From the NCBI GenBank assembly GCA_963820315.1, contig CAWFZK010000035.1, forward strand, positions 81,813-145,812: a DNA stretch of 64,000 bases, written 5' to 3'. The position numbers and the translations under genes are program-made. The stretch is from JACVRW01 sp963820315. GTDB lineage: Bacteria > Actinomycetota > Thermoleophilia > Solirubrobacterales > Thermoleophilaceae. Positions 35,444-43,881 of the stretch are shown here, in pieces. Every line of letters starts with the position of its first letter. The stretch's first letter is position 1. Below the pieces are notes generated by a model, which had not been told where the DNA came from, made no database searches, and worked only from the letters and a program-made list of their open reading frames with translations.

Positions 35444-36028
35444 TTAGTGCTTCTCGATGACCCGATCTATGAGGTTGTAGTCCTTGGCCTCTTCGGCGGA
35501 CATGAAGTAGTCGCGCTCGGTGTCGCGCGTGACCTTCTCGAAGTCCTGGCCGGTGTGGAGCGCGAGGATCTTGTCGAGCCGCTGGCGCACGTCGATGATC
35601 TCGCGCGCGTGGATCTCGATGTCCGTGGCCTGCCCCTGGAAGCCGGAACTGACCTGGTGGATGAGGATCTTCGCGTTTGGCAGGGCCATGCGCTTGCCCG
35701 CGGCGCCGCCGCCCAGGAGCAGGGCTCCCATCGACATGGCGATGCCGACGCAGATCGTCTGCACGTCGGGCTTGATGAACTGCATCGTGTCGTAGATCGC
35801 GAGCCCGGCGTAGACGGATCCGCCCGGCGAGTTGACGTACAGCGAGATGTCCTTGTCCGGGTCCTCCGACTCGAGGTGGAGGAGCTGGGCAACGATCAGG
35901 TTGGCGATGTCGTCGGTTACTGGGGTGCCGAGGAAGACGATCCGCTCGTTGAGGAGGCGCGAGTAGATGTCGAAGGCGCGCTCCCCCCGAGACGTCTGCT
36001 CGACCACCATTGGAACGAGTGGACTCAT
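35444..36028 (-). CDS. clpP: ClpP protease subunit
   Basis: This 194-residue serine peptidase forms the barrel used by ClpX/ClpC. The catalytic Ser is in GIAMSMGALLL and the His in LIHQVSSGFQGQ. SPGGSVYAGLAIYDTMQFIK lines the active site. Length and start (ATG 36028, preceded by TAGACT and 9 nt) fit a leaderless gene. Only one clpP is seen here, though actinobacteria often have two. Confidence 0.97.
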   Translation of the reverse strand: MSPLVPMVVEQTSRGERAFDIYSRLLNERIVFLGTPVTDDIANLIVAQLLHLESEDPDKDISLYVNSPGGSVYAGLAIYDTMQFIKPDVQTICVGIAMSMGALLLGGGAAGKRMALPNAKILIHQVSSGFQGQATDIEIHAREIIDVRQRLDKILALHTGQDFEKVTRDTERDYFMSAEEAKDYNLIDRVIEKH

Positions 36029-36037
36029 GGGTGGGCG

Positions 36038-36043
36038 AGTCTA
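36038..36043 (-). promoter_or_regulatory. TAGACT -10 element of clpP
   Basis: TAGACT on the minus strand ends 9 nt before the clpP ATG, the spacing seen at other probable leaderless starts in the window. Confidence 0.4.
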
Positions 36044-36070
36044 GCGAGGGGACCGTCGCGCCCGCGACGC

Positions 36071-36724
36071 TCACGGTCCGCCGAGCAGGATCGCGCCGAT
36101 GGCCGCGTTGCTGGTCCCCGTTCCCATGCTGTTGCCGAGGGTGCAGTCGCTCTCGAGGGTGATCGTGTGCTGCCCCGGCCCCACCGGCTGCGAGACACCG
36201 GAAACCGCCACGTTCGTCGACGGCATGCCATCGGGGTAGTCCATCCCGCTCGCCGGCACCGGCACTCCGTCCACGTAGAGGCCGGCCCGCGGTCCGCCCA
36301 CCGAGCAGTTGACGTCGAGCGTCCCGCGGCCGAACACGTACAGGCGACCGCTCGTCGCGGTGGTCACCGCATGCGAGGCGTGGTCGCCTTCCGGGCTGGC
36401 CGACGGCATCGCGCCCGCGAAGTTCGTGCCCGCGAAGCCCTGCGTCGGACCGGGCGGACCGGTCACGCCCTGCGTGCCCGCCGGACCCTGTGCCCCCTCG
36501 GGGCCGCGCAGCCTTGAGCGCTGTGAGCGCTTGAAGTCACTCACGAGCAGCGAGCCCGGCTTGACCTTGGGCGAGCTCACGGCGTTCTTCTTCAGCTGCT
36601 TCGCGCCCACCGACGCCTTCGGCAGCTGGAGCGCCGCGTATGAGGTGCCGCCGAGGGCGACGAACAACGCAACCGTGGCGGTCACGTTCGCGTAGGTCAG
36701 GCGAGGGCGGAGTCGAGACGACAT
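36071..36724 (-). CDS. Collagen-like exported protein, paralogue of 20520-21311
   Basis: This 217-residue protein opens with the same membrane segment type as the protein at 20520 (ATVALFVALGGTSYAALQLP), followed by SVGAKQLKKNAVSSPKVKPG and VSDFKRSQ, also shared. A shorter Gly-X-Y run follows (GPEGAQGPAGTQGVTGPPGP), then a beta-rich head (VDVNC-like cysteine in LDVNCSVGGPRAGLYVDGVP). No iron box is visible upstream. It overlaps the start of the neighbouring AbiEi/DUF559 gene's 3' end by 28 bp. Start ATG 36724. Confidence 0.65.
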   Translation of the reverse strand: MSSRLRPRLTYANVTATVALFVALGGTSYAALQLPKASVGAKQLKKNAVSSPKVKPGSLLVSDFKRSQRSRLRGPEGAQGPAGTQGVTGPPGPTQGFAGTNFAGAMPSASPEGDHASHAVTTATSGRLYVFGRGTLDVNCSVGGPRAGLYVDGVPVPASGMDYPDGMPSTNVAVSGVSQPVGPGQHTITLESDCTLGNSMGTGTSNAAIGAILLGGP

Positions 36725-37710
36725 TGCGAGCCTCCTTCGGGCTGGGGCGAACGGAGCGACGGTACTCGGAGAAGTCCCGCGATGGTCGCCGCCACGCGCG
36801 CGCCGTCGCGGGCGACCTGGCGCCAGGTGAAGCGCACGACCGTGTAGCCCGCCAGCGTGAGGCGCTGGTCGCGGAGGCGGTCGTGCTCGAACGCGCGGCG
36901 GCTCGAATGGAAGGCCCGGCTGTCGGTCTCGACGACGAGCCGCTCCGCCCGCCACAGGAAATCGGCCTTGTAGGCCCAGCCGTCACCGGTGATCCAGGTA
37001 TTGACGGCGGGATCCGGAAGGCCGGCGTCCCGCATGAGGGCGAGGAAGAGCTCCTCGAGCTCGCGGTCGGTCAGCGACGGCCCGCCGAGCTCCGCGAGGA
37101 GGCGGCGCAGGACACCGGGGCCGCGCCGAGGTCCGACCCGTCGCAGGACGTCCTCGATCGCCGCGAGGTCGAACACGCCCAGCACCTCAGCCTGGTCGAT
37201 GGCGCGCTCGACCAGGCGGGGTGGCTCGTTGTCGCCGAGCTCGATGAGGGTGCGGGCCACCGAGGTGCACGGGATGGCGTCGACCGTGGTGGTGTCGGTG
37301 GCGGTGAGGGTGGTGGTGGAGTGGACGCGGATGCCGCGGCGGGGCCGGCCCCTGCGGCCGGGGATCGTCACGTCTTGGGTCGCACGGCCATCCGACAACA
37401 GGCCGTGCTGGGCAGCGGAAGAGCGATGAGACAGCACGGCGCCCGGGCCGCATGCGAGGACCGCGGCCATCCGGTGGCCTGCCGGCGTGAGGTCCGGACG
37501 GCCGACCGAGTACACCCCTCGGTGCTTGCGGAACAACCGACCCTCGGCCGCACGCCGAGCGACCGCCGCCGGGCTGAGCCCGAACGCGCCTAGCTCGGCC
37601 GTTGTGACAACGCCGTGCCGCGTCCGCGCGAACGCCACGATCGCCGCGTCCCGCGGAGGCTCGTCACGAAATTCAACTCCTGGTTGAAGTTCGTTACACG
37701 GCTCCGCCAT
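36697..37710 (-). CDS. AbiEi-like winged helix plus DUF559 (Vsr-type) nuclease-like protein
   Basis: This 337-residue protein begins with a winged-helix AbiEi-like region (GVVTTAELGAFGLSPAAVAR, then KHRGVYSVG). A middle part follows (ARTLIELGDNEPPRLVERAI) and a C-terminal DUF559/Vsr-like endonuclease fold: WAYKADFLWRAERLVVETDS, FEHDRLRDQRLTLAGYTVVR and FTWRQV. Such proteins are abundant in Solirubrobacterales. DNA cleavage is possible but unproven; an AbiE-type antitoxin ancestry is likely. The 3' end overlaps the collagen-like gene by 28 bp. Confidence 0.75.
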   Translation of the reverse strand: MAEPCNELQPGVEFRDEPPRDAAIVAFARTRHGVVTTAELGAFGLSPAAVARRAAEGRLFRKHRGVYSVGRPDLTPAGHRMAAVLACGPGAVLSHRSSAAQHGLLSDGRATQDVTIPGRRGRPRRGIRVHSTTTLTATDTTTVDAIPCTSVARTLIELGDNEPPRLVERAIDQAEVLGVFDLAAIEDVLRRVGPRRGPGVLRRLLAELGGPSLTDRELEELFLALMRDAGLPDPAVNTWITGDGWAYKADFLWRAERLVVETDSRAFHSSRRAFEHDRLRDQRLTLAGYTVVRFTWRQVARDGARVAATIAGLLRVPSLRSPQPEGGSQCRLDSALA

Positions 37711-37746
37711 GGGCCCGAGTGTCCCGGGCGGCGGCGCAACCGTGGG

Positions 37747-39174
37747 TTACGTGCGTAACGCCTCTGTGACGGCTACGAGCCGGGCGTCCAGATCTTGCCG
37801 CTGGCCGCCGCCCTCTTCGTCCTTCTCGGGCGTCCAGAGGGCCTCGCGGGCCGCTGCCTGCTCGACGGGGATCGGCTTGGCGTTCTCGACCACGAGGTCG
37901 ACCGCCTTGCGCATCGCGATGTCCTCGCGCAGTGCCTCGTCGGCGCCCTGGGAGCGGGCGCGCTTCAGTGCGCGCTTCAGCTGCTTCTCGGAGGCGTCGG
38001 GCGGCGCGGCGGCCCGGAGTGCCTCGTTCAGCTCGTCGTCGCTGACCTCGAGGTCCTCGGCTTCGACGATGGCCGCCAGCACGGCCTCGCGCTTCAGCGC
38101 GGTCTCGGCGTCGTCCTCGGACTCGACGACGAGCTCCTCCTCGGTCTTTCCGGCCATCTCGAGGTAGCGCGCCGGGTCGACGCCCTGAGCGCCCAGCCGC
38201 CGTGCGGTGCGGTGCCACATCTCGTGCGCCTTGGAGTGGATGAGCTCGTGCGGGATCTCGATCTTCGAGCCGGCCACGACCGCATCGACGGCCGCCTCCC
38301 GGAACTCGCCCTCGATGGCGCGCTCCTCGGCCTGCTTGATGCGCTCCTCGACCTCGGCGCGCAGCTCGTCGAGGGAGTCGTAGCCGCCCGCTTCGACCGC
38401 GAAGTCGTCGTCGAGCTCGGGCAGCTGCTTCTCCTTGACCTCCTTGACGTCGACGCTGAAGACGGCGTCCTTGCCGGCGAGCTGCTCGGCCTGGTAGTCC
38501 TCGGGAAAGGTCACGGCAACCTCGCGCTGCTCGCCCGCGGCTGCGCCGCGCAGCTGCTCCTCGAAGCCGGGGATCAGCCTGCCTGCGCCGAGCTCCGCGA
38601 CGTGGCCGCGCGCCTCGCCGCCGGCGAACTCCTCGCCGTCGATGCGGCCGACGAAGTCCATCACCACGAAGTCGCCGTCAGCGGCCTCGCGCTCGACCGT
38701 CTCGAGCGAGGCGACCGACTCGCGCATGCGCTCGAGCTCGGCCTGAACCTCATCCGGGCTCGCGGCCGGCTCGCGCCGGCCGACCTCGATGCCGCGGTAG
38801 TCGCCGAGCTGTGCGGGCGGCACCACGCCGATCTCGAAGGAGAAGGCGAGCGGCGAGCCCTTCTCGGGCAGGTCGGTGAGGTCGATCTGCGGATCACCGA
38901 CGGTGGTGATCCCCGCCTCGTGGATCGCCTCCTCGTACCAGGCGGGCAGCCCGCGGCGGACGGCCTCGTCGAGCACGGCCTCGCGCCCGACCTGGCGGAT
39001 CACGACCTCGGCCGGGACCTTCCCGCTGCGGAACCCGGGCACGCGCATGTCGCGGCCGATCGCCGCCGCGGCGGTCTCCATCTCGCGCTCGAGCGCGCCG
39101 CTCTCGACCTGTACGTCGACGCGGACGCGCGAGTCGTCGAGCTCGGTGGTCTGGGTGCTTACAGCGGTCGCCAT
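37747..39174 (-). CDS. tig: Trigger factor, ribosome-bound chaperone
   Basis: The 475-residue chaperone has the ribosome-binding domain with the signature near GFRSGKVPAEVVIRQVGREA and an FKBP-type PPIase domain (GDFVVMDFVGRIDGEEFAGG; GAGRLIPGFEEQLRGAAAGE). A long helical C-terminal cradle follows. It precedes clpP and clpX on the same strand, as in many bacteria, but here with two unrelated genes in between. ATG 39174 (MATAVSTQ) is preferred over 39186, because TATCGT lies 10 nt upstream. Confidence 0.95.
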   Translation of the reverse strand: MATAVSTQTTELDDSRVRVDVQVESGALEREMETAAAAIGRDMRVPGFRSGKVPAEVVIRQVGREAVLDEAVRRGLPAWYEEAIHEAGITTVGDPQIDLTDLPEKGSPLAFSFEIGVVPPAQLGDYRGIEVGRREPAASPDEVQAELERMRESVASLETVEREAADGDFVVMDFVGRIDGEEFAGGEARGHVAELGAGRLIPGFEEQLRGAAAGEQREVAVTFPEDYQAEQLAGKDAVFSVDVKEVKEKQLPELDDDFAVEAGGYDSLDELRAEVEERIKQAEERAIEGEFREAAVDAVVAGSKIEIPHELIHSKAHEMWHRTARRLGAQGVDPARYLEMAGKTEEELVVESEDDAETALKREAVLAAIVEAEDLEVSDDELNEALRAAAPPDASEKQLKRALKRARSQGADEALREDIAMRKAVDLVVENAKPIPVEQAAAREALWTPEKDEEGGGQRQDLDARLVAVTEALRT

Positions 39175-39184
39175 GAAAGCGATC

Positions 39185-39190
39185 ACGATA
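39185..39190 (-). promoter_or_regulatory. TATCGT -10 element of tig
   Basis: TATCGT on the minus strand lies 10 nt before the preferred tig ATG, consistent with a leaderless or very short leader. Confidence 0.35.
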
Positions 39191-39208
39191 GTGACCTGAG
39201 CCCCTTGG

Positions 39209-39214
39209 TAGCTT
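39209..39214 (+). promoter_or_regulatory. TAGCTT -10 element of a small gene
   Basis: TAGCTT is followed by 7 nt and the GTG at 39222; no ribosome site is present, so transcription probably begins at the start codon. Confidence 0.4.
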
Positions 39215-39221
39215 GCCGTTC

Positions 39222-39368
39222 GTGCCGACCCTGAGACGCGACCCCGCGGAGCGCGTCCAGGCGTGGCTCGTCACGGGTCCGCTCGGTCATCTGTGGAGCG
39301 TCCTCGCGGACATCACCGTCCTGTTCGCGAGATACGGCCTGTCGCGGCTCCGGCGCCGCGGCGCCTAG
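39222..39368 (+). CDS. 48-residue conserved-looking small protein
   Basis: GTG 39222 to TAG 39368 encodes PTLRRDPAERVQAWLVTGPL followed by GHLWSVLADITVLFARYGLS and an Arg-rich end. It is amphipathic to hydrophobic in the middle (one possible helix) and basic at the end, suggesting a small membrane-associated protein. It lies between the divergent tig gene and a convergent peptidase gene, whose stop overlaps its own by 4 nt. No known family. Confidence 0.5.
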   Translation: MPTLRRDPAERVQAWLVTGPLGHLWSVLADITVLFARYGLSRLRRRGA

Positions 39369-40642
39369 CGCAGGCTGGCCGGCGCGGGCAGCCGCCCGAG
39401 CGAGCGCCGGTACACGTCCATCACCGGCTTCGGGAAATCGCCGTGCGTCTGGCTGCGAAGGCTCGCCACGCGCTCGCGGTGGAACGGGCTCGAGCGGTTC
39501 TCGTTGTGGCCGATCACGTTGCGGGTCGATATCCCGTAGCGGCCCTGCAGAGCCCGCGTGAGCCGCAGCGACGCCGCCCGCTGGCGCGGGTTGCCCATCA
39601 CCTGCGCGTCGCTCTGGCCCACGTGCTCGATCCCGATGGCCGTGTAGTTGAGGCCGACCGTGTGCCGGCACATGATCCGCGGCGGGACCAGCTCGTAGAC
39701 GGTGCCGTCGCGGTCGATCACGTAGTGCGAGCAGACCCCCGGCAGCTCGTGCAGCTCCGGGTCGGGCTGATTGACAGAGAAGTAGTTGAACACCGGAGCG
39801 AACGTGTCGGTGACCGTGTAGTGCTCGACGATCACCTTCGGGTCGCGCAGGCGGTGATCGTGGATCCCGTAGTGGCGCTGCGCGTAGTCGGCCATCTGCG
39901 CGCGCCGCTCCGGGCCGTACGGGATCGGCTTGCGCGTGATCCGCGGCGGCGCGATCGCGCGAGCGAGCGAGACCACGCTGCGCGCGTGGCGGCGGACCCC
40001 GGCCGCGTCGAGCCTCCCGCCTGGGAGCTCGACGACGAAGGCGGTGTCACCGGGGAACGTGGTGTTCTGCCACGAGCTGACCGTGCCGTGATAGTCGGCC
40101 AGCCGCTTGCGCGGCAGCCCGGAGCGGCGCGCGTAGAGGCGCTCGAGCGCGGCGTCGCCCTCCGCCGCCACGACCATCCGCAACGCCTGGTGGTACCAGA
40201 GCGTCACGCGCGGCCGCTCGCGCTCGATGAAGCGCTGCAGCACCTGCGTCTCGGGCTCGGAGGCAGGCCCCGGGCCGGACTCGTACACGCCGTCCTGCGG
40301 CTGCCAGCGGTACGGGAAGTTGCGGTTGAGGTCGACGCCGTTGGCGTTCTGCCGCGAGTTCGCCGCGCTGCCGTCCGGGTTGGCGCTGTCGATGATCCAG
40401 AGGGCCGTGCCGCTAGGGGGCCGCACGCGCCGCAGCCGGCGCGTGATCGCGCGGCCGGCGGGCTCGTTGCCATGGATCGACCCCACCACCAGGATCTTGG
40501 TCGGGGCGCTCCGGCTCCCGACCAGCTCGGCGCGTATCGGGCGGCCCTGGGCGGATGTGCCGATCGTCTCGGCTGGGGCGGGCTGCGCCGGCGCCGCGGG
40601 CACCAGCGCCGCAACGCCTGCGAAGAAGGTGGCAACTAGCAC
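39365..40642 (-). CDS. M14 carboxypeptidase fused to an N-acetylmuramoyl-L-alanine amidase
   Basis: The 425-residue exported protein (signal peptide to about residue 22) joins two wall-cutting folds. The M14 zinc carboxypeptidase part has GSIHGNEPAG (zinc His and Glu), QNANGVDLNRNFPYRW, a histidine in WYHQA and the glutamate in VVELPGGR. The amidase_2 part has VEHYTVTD, HYVIDRDGTVYELVPP and IGHNENRSSPFH. It may remove stem-peptide residues and then cut the stem from the glycan, in recycling or remodelling. Both active sites look complete. The fusion reads through with no frame change. Confidence 0.85.
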   Translation of the reverse strand: MLVATFFAGVAALVPAAPAQPAPAETIGTSAQGRPIRAELVGSRSAPTKILVVGSIHGNEPAGRAITRRLRRVRPPSGTALWIIDSANPDGSAANSRQNANGVDLNRNFPYRWQPQDGVYESGPGPASEPETQVLQRFIERERPRVTLWYHQALRMVVAAEGDAALERLYARRSGLPRKRLADYHGTVSSWQNTTFPGDTAFVVELPGGRLDAAGVRRHARSVVSLARAIAPPRITRKPIPYGPERRAQMADYAQRHYGIHDHRLRDPKVIVEHYTVTDTFAPVFNYFSVNQPDPELHELPGVCSHYVIDRDGTVYELVPPRIMCRHTVGLNYTAIGIEHVGQSDAQVMGNPRQRAASLRLTRALQGRYGISTRNVIGHNENRSSPFHRERVASLRSQTHGDFPKPVMDVYRRSLGRLPAPASLR

Positions 40643-40673
40643 TGCTCCCGAGTATTACGGGCAGTCGCTCAGC

Positions 40674-40679
40674 TAGGGT
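40674..40679 (+). promoter_or_regulatory. TAGGGT -10 element of the zinc peptidase gene
   Basis: TAGGGT stands 8 nt before the GTG at 40688, another leaderless-type arrangement. Confidence 0.4.
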
Positions 40680-40687
40680 CCGCGGCG

Positions 40688-41362
40688 GTGGAAGGGCTCT
40701 GGATCTGGCTGATCTGCGCAGGTGTGCCGCTGCTGTTCGGCCTGTGGGCGCAGATGCGCGTCAAGTCCACCTTCAACCGCTACAGCAAGGTCGCAACGCA
40801 CAACGGCATGACCGGCGCGCAGGCCGCCGAGGCGGTGGTCCGTTACTCGGGCCTCGAGGGGGTCACGATCCGCCCGGTGGCCGGTCACCTGACCGACCAC
40901 TACGACCCGCGCTCGCGGACGCTCAACCTATCCGAGAGCGTCGGCCAGGCTGCGACGGTGGCCGCGCTCGGCGTCGCCGCCCACGAGGCGGGCCACGCGA
41001 TCCAGGACGCGCGCAACTACCGGCCGATGCGGATCCGCCAGACCGTCCTGCCTGCCGCGCAATTCGGCCAGTCGCTCTGGTTCCTGCCGGTGATCATCGG
41101 GCTCGTCGTAGGGGCAACCGGCCTCGTGACCGTCGGGCTGATCCTGTTCTCCGCGGTCGTCCTCTTCCAGCTGGTGACGCTGCCGGTCGAGTTCGACGCG
41201 TCGAAGCGCGCGCTGGTGGCGCTCGACTCGCAGAACCTGCTGACCCCCGACGAGGTCGACGGCGCCCGCGCCGTCCTGAGCGCAGCCGCGCTCACGTACG
41301 TGGCCGGCTTCGTCGCCTCGCTCGGGCAGCTCATCTACTTCTTCCTGATATCCAGGCGCTGA
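40688..41362 (+). CDS. YugP-like membrane zinc metallopeptidase
   Basis: The 224-residue protein has an N-terminal helix (LWIWLICAGVPLLFGLWAQM), the metal motif HEAGHAIQD near residue 100 and two or three more helices (LPVIIGLVVGATGLVTVGLI; LTYVAGFVASLGQLIYFFLI). This matches the YugP/DUF1625-type membrane peptidase group, whose targets are unknown. It lies one base before the RNase D gene and was probably co-transcribed with it. Confidence 0.85.
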   Translation: MEGLWIWLICAGVPLLFGLWAQMRVKSTFNRYSKVATHNGMTGAQAAEAVVRYSGLEGVTIRPVAGHLTDHYDPRSRTLNLSESVGQAATVAALGVAAHEAGHAIQDARNYRPMRIRQTVLPAAQFGQSLWFLPVIIGLVVGATGLVTVGLILFSAVVLFQLVTLPVEFDASKRALVALDSQNLLTPDEVDGARAVLSAAALTYVAGFVASLGQLIYFFLISRR

Positions 41363-41363
41363 G

Positions 41364-42527
41364 ATGACCGTGATATCGGAGCTTGCCGAGCGCGCCCGGG
41401 ACGGTGGCCGACTGGCGATCGACACCGAGTTCGTCTCCGAGCGCCGCTATCAGGCGCTGCTCTGCCTCGCCCAGGTCGCGGTACCCGACCCCGGCGCCCC
41501 AGGAGGCGTGCGGACGGAGGTGCTCGACCCGATCGAGCACGAGCTGGACCCTGCCCCGCTGGCGCGGGTGCTCGCGGACCCTGAGATCGAGATCGTCGTC
41601 CACGCCGGCCGCCAGGACGTGGCGATTCTGCGGCGCACCTGGGGGGCGGACATCACGAACGTATTCGACACCCAGGTCGCGGCGGGTTTCCTCGGCTTCG
41701 GCAACCAGGAGGGCTACGAGTCGCTCGTGCGCAAGGTGCTGCGCTTGAAGCTCAAGGGCAGCGAGGGCTTCACGCGCTGGGACCGCCGCCCGCTGAGCCC
41801 CCAGCAGCTCGAGTACGCCGCCGACGACGCGCGCCTGCTGCTCGAGCTCGGGACGGAGCTCGAGCGGCTGCTCGTCGAGCGCGGCCGCCTCGACTGGGCG
41901 CGCGAGGAGAGCCGGCTCGTGGCCGAGTCGAGCGACGAGCGCACGCCCGAGCGCGCCTACGAGCGGCTGCCGCGGCTCGGCCGCCTGTCCGACAACGGCC
42001 GCGCCGTGGCGCGCGAGCTGGCGGAGTGGCGCGAGGAGACGGCGCGCGCGGCCGATCGCCCGCCGAGCACGGTGATGCCCGACCAGGCGCTGATCGAGCT
42101 CGCGCGCCGTACCCCGCGCGACCGCCAGGCGCTCGAGCAGATCCGCGGGCTCCCGCCGCAGACCCTCCACCGGCGCGGCGACGCGCTCCTGCAGGCGATC
42201 GCCCGCGGACGCAACCGCACGCCGCCGGCGCCGCCGCCCGACCCGCCCCCGCGCGATTCCTCGGACGCGCCGGTCGTGTCGCTCGCTCAGGCGCTCGTGC
42301 GCCACCGCTCGAGCGAATCCGGCGTCGCGGTGGAGCTGATCGCCACGCAGGCGGAGCTCGCCGCGCTGATGTCGGCGCTGCGGCGCGGCGAGAACGGCGC
42401 CGGCCTGCGCGTGGCACACGGCTGGCGAAACGAGCTCGTGGGCAACGAGCTGCGCGAGCTGGCGGCCGGCCGGCGCAGCCTCAGCGTCGCCGAGGACGGC
42501 CGGCTCGAGGTCACCTCAACGGACTGA
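41364..42527 (+). CDS. rnd: Ribonuclease D-like 3'-5' exonuclease with HRDC domain
   Basis: The 387-residue protein has the DEDD exonuclease core: AIDTEFVSE (Exo I), VVHAGRQDVAILRR (Exo II) and QLEYAADDARLLLEL (Exo III). The HRDC nucleic-acid-binding domain follows (PPSTVMPDQALIELARRTPR). RNase D trims tRNA and other 3' ends. A further C-terminal part (about 300-387) has no clear family. The stop overlaps the convergent amidase gene by 17 bp. Confidence 0.9.
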   Translation: MTVISELAERARDGGRLAIDTEFVSERRYQALLCLAQVAVPDPGAPGGVRTEVLDPIEHELDPAPLARVLADPEIEIVVHAGRQDVAILRRTWGADITNVFDTQVAAGFLGFGNQEGYESLVRKVLRLKLKGSEGFTRWDRRPLSPQQLEYAADDARLLLELGTELERLLVERGRLDWAREESRLVAESSDERTPERAYERLPRLGRLSDNGRAVARELAEWREETARAADRPPSTVMPDQALIELARRTPRDRQALEQIRGLPPQTLHRRGDALLQAIARGRNRTPPAPPPDPPPRDSSDAPVVSLAQALVRHRSSESGVAVELIATQAELAALMSALRRGENGAGLRVAHGWRNELVGNELRELAAGRRSLSVAEDGRLEVTSTD

Positions 42528-43881
42528 GCGGCGACTCCGCCGGGTCGAGCGCGCCCCCGAGCGCCCGCTCGAGCTCGGCGGCCACCATCAGCACATCGAG
42601 GTCGCGGCCGCGGTCGGCGATCACCTGAACCGCGAGCGGCAGCCCGTTCTCGTCGCGTCCCGCGGGCACGCTCGCGGCGGGCAGCCCGAGTGCGTTGGCG
42701 TAAGTGCAGAGCGTGAGCTTGCCGCCGGGGCGGGGTGGCTCGCCGTCGATCGCGACGATGCCCTCCGCGGCGAGCGGCGCGCTCACCGGCACGGTCGGGC
42801 AGAGCGCCACCGGGTGGCACTCGAACCAATCGGACGCCTGTGCCCCGATCTGAGCCAGCGTGCGGCCGGCCTCCGCGTACGGGCCGAGCCCCGGGCTGAA
42901 GCCGCGCAGCTGCTCGACCATCTCGCGCCCGTAGCGCGACAGCTCCTCCTCGCGCGCGCCGACGAGCTCAGGCATGTAGAGCGCGATTTCGCTGCCGAGC
43001 ATCAGGTCGTAGGCGTCGCGCGCCTCGGCCTGCCGCGGCGGCGCCGCCTCGGCCAGCTCGTGCCCGGCGGCCGCGAGCGCGTCCGCCGCGCGCCGAACCG
43101 CCTGCCGGCACGAGCTCGCCACCGCCTGCATGCCGTCCTCTTCGTAGACGCCGACGGCCAGCGGCCCGGAGCGAGCCGGCGCCGGCTCGGCGGTCGCCAT
43201 CGCTCGCAGCCCGAGCTCGAGGTCGGCTGCGCTCCGCGCCAGCGGCCCGACGGACGCGAACATCCCGAAGGCCGGTGGGATGCCGAAGCCCGCGTGGCCG
43301 GCGTTCGACACGAGCCCGCGACTCGGCTTCAGCCCGAACACGCCGCACCAGGCCGCCGGCTGGCGGATCGAGCTGCCGAGATCGGAGCCGGCGCCGAGAT
43401 AGCTGAGCCCGGCGGCGACCGCAGCGGCCTCGCCGCCCGACGAGCCGCCCGGGGTGCGCTCCGGATCGTGCGGATTGACGGTGCGCCCGTAGACGAGGTT
43501 GTCGCTGTCGTAGAAGCAGCAGAACTCGGACAGGTTCGTCTTGCCGAGCACGATCGCGCCCGCCCCGCGCAGCCTCCGGACGGCCGGTGCGTCGCTCCGG
43601 CCCGTGACGTCCGCCTCGAGCAGCGAGCCGTTCGTGAACGGCAGCCCCTCCATCTCGAGCGCCTCCTTGACCGTCACCGGCACGCCGTGGAGAGGGCCGG
43701 TCGCCGGCGCCCGCTCCGCCGCGCGGGCCTCCGCACGCGCCTCCTCGAAGCGGCGCACGACGACGGCGTTCAACCACGGGTCGATGCGCTCGATCAGCTC
43801 GATCTGCTCGTCGACGGCCTCGAGCGGGCTGCGCTCGCCGCGGCGGATCGCGCCGGCGAGCTCGACCGCGGTCTGAGTCAC
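42511..43881 (-). CDS. Amidase-signature family hydrolase
   Basis: The 456-residue enzyme has the amidase signature catalytic triad: Lys in VTVKEALEMEG, Ser in PGGSSGGEAAAVAAG and the nucleophile Ser in GSDLGSSIRQPAA. It belongs with GatA-like amidases, but no gatB or gatC is nearby, so it is more likely a catabolic or detoxifying amidase. It overlaps the upstream unknown gene by 4 nt (ATGA), so they are co-expressed. Confidence 0.88.
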   Translation of the reverse strand: MTQTAVELAGAIRRGERSPLEAVDEQIELIERIDPWLNAVVVRRFEEARAEARAAERAPATGPLHGVPVTVKEALEMEGLPFTNGSLLEADVTGRSDAPAVRRLRGAGAIVLGKTNLSEFCCFYDSDNLVYGRTVNPHDPERTPGGSSGGEAAAVAAGLSYLGAGSDLGSSIRQPAAWCGVFGLKPSRGLVSNAGHAGFGIPPAFGMFASVGPLARSAADLELGLRAMATAEPAPARSGPLAVGVYEEDGMQAVASSCRQAVRRAADALAAAGHELAEAAPPRQAEARDAYDLMLGSEIALYMPELVGAREEELSRYGREMVEQLRGFSPGLGPYAEAGRTLAQIGAQASDWFECHPVALCPTVPVSAPLAAEGIVAIDGEPPRPGGKLTLCTYANALGLPAASVPAGRDENGLPLAVQVIADRGRDLDVLMVAAELERALGGALDPAESPLSPLR

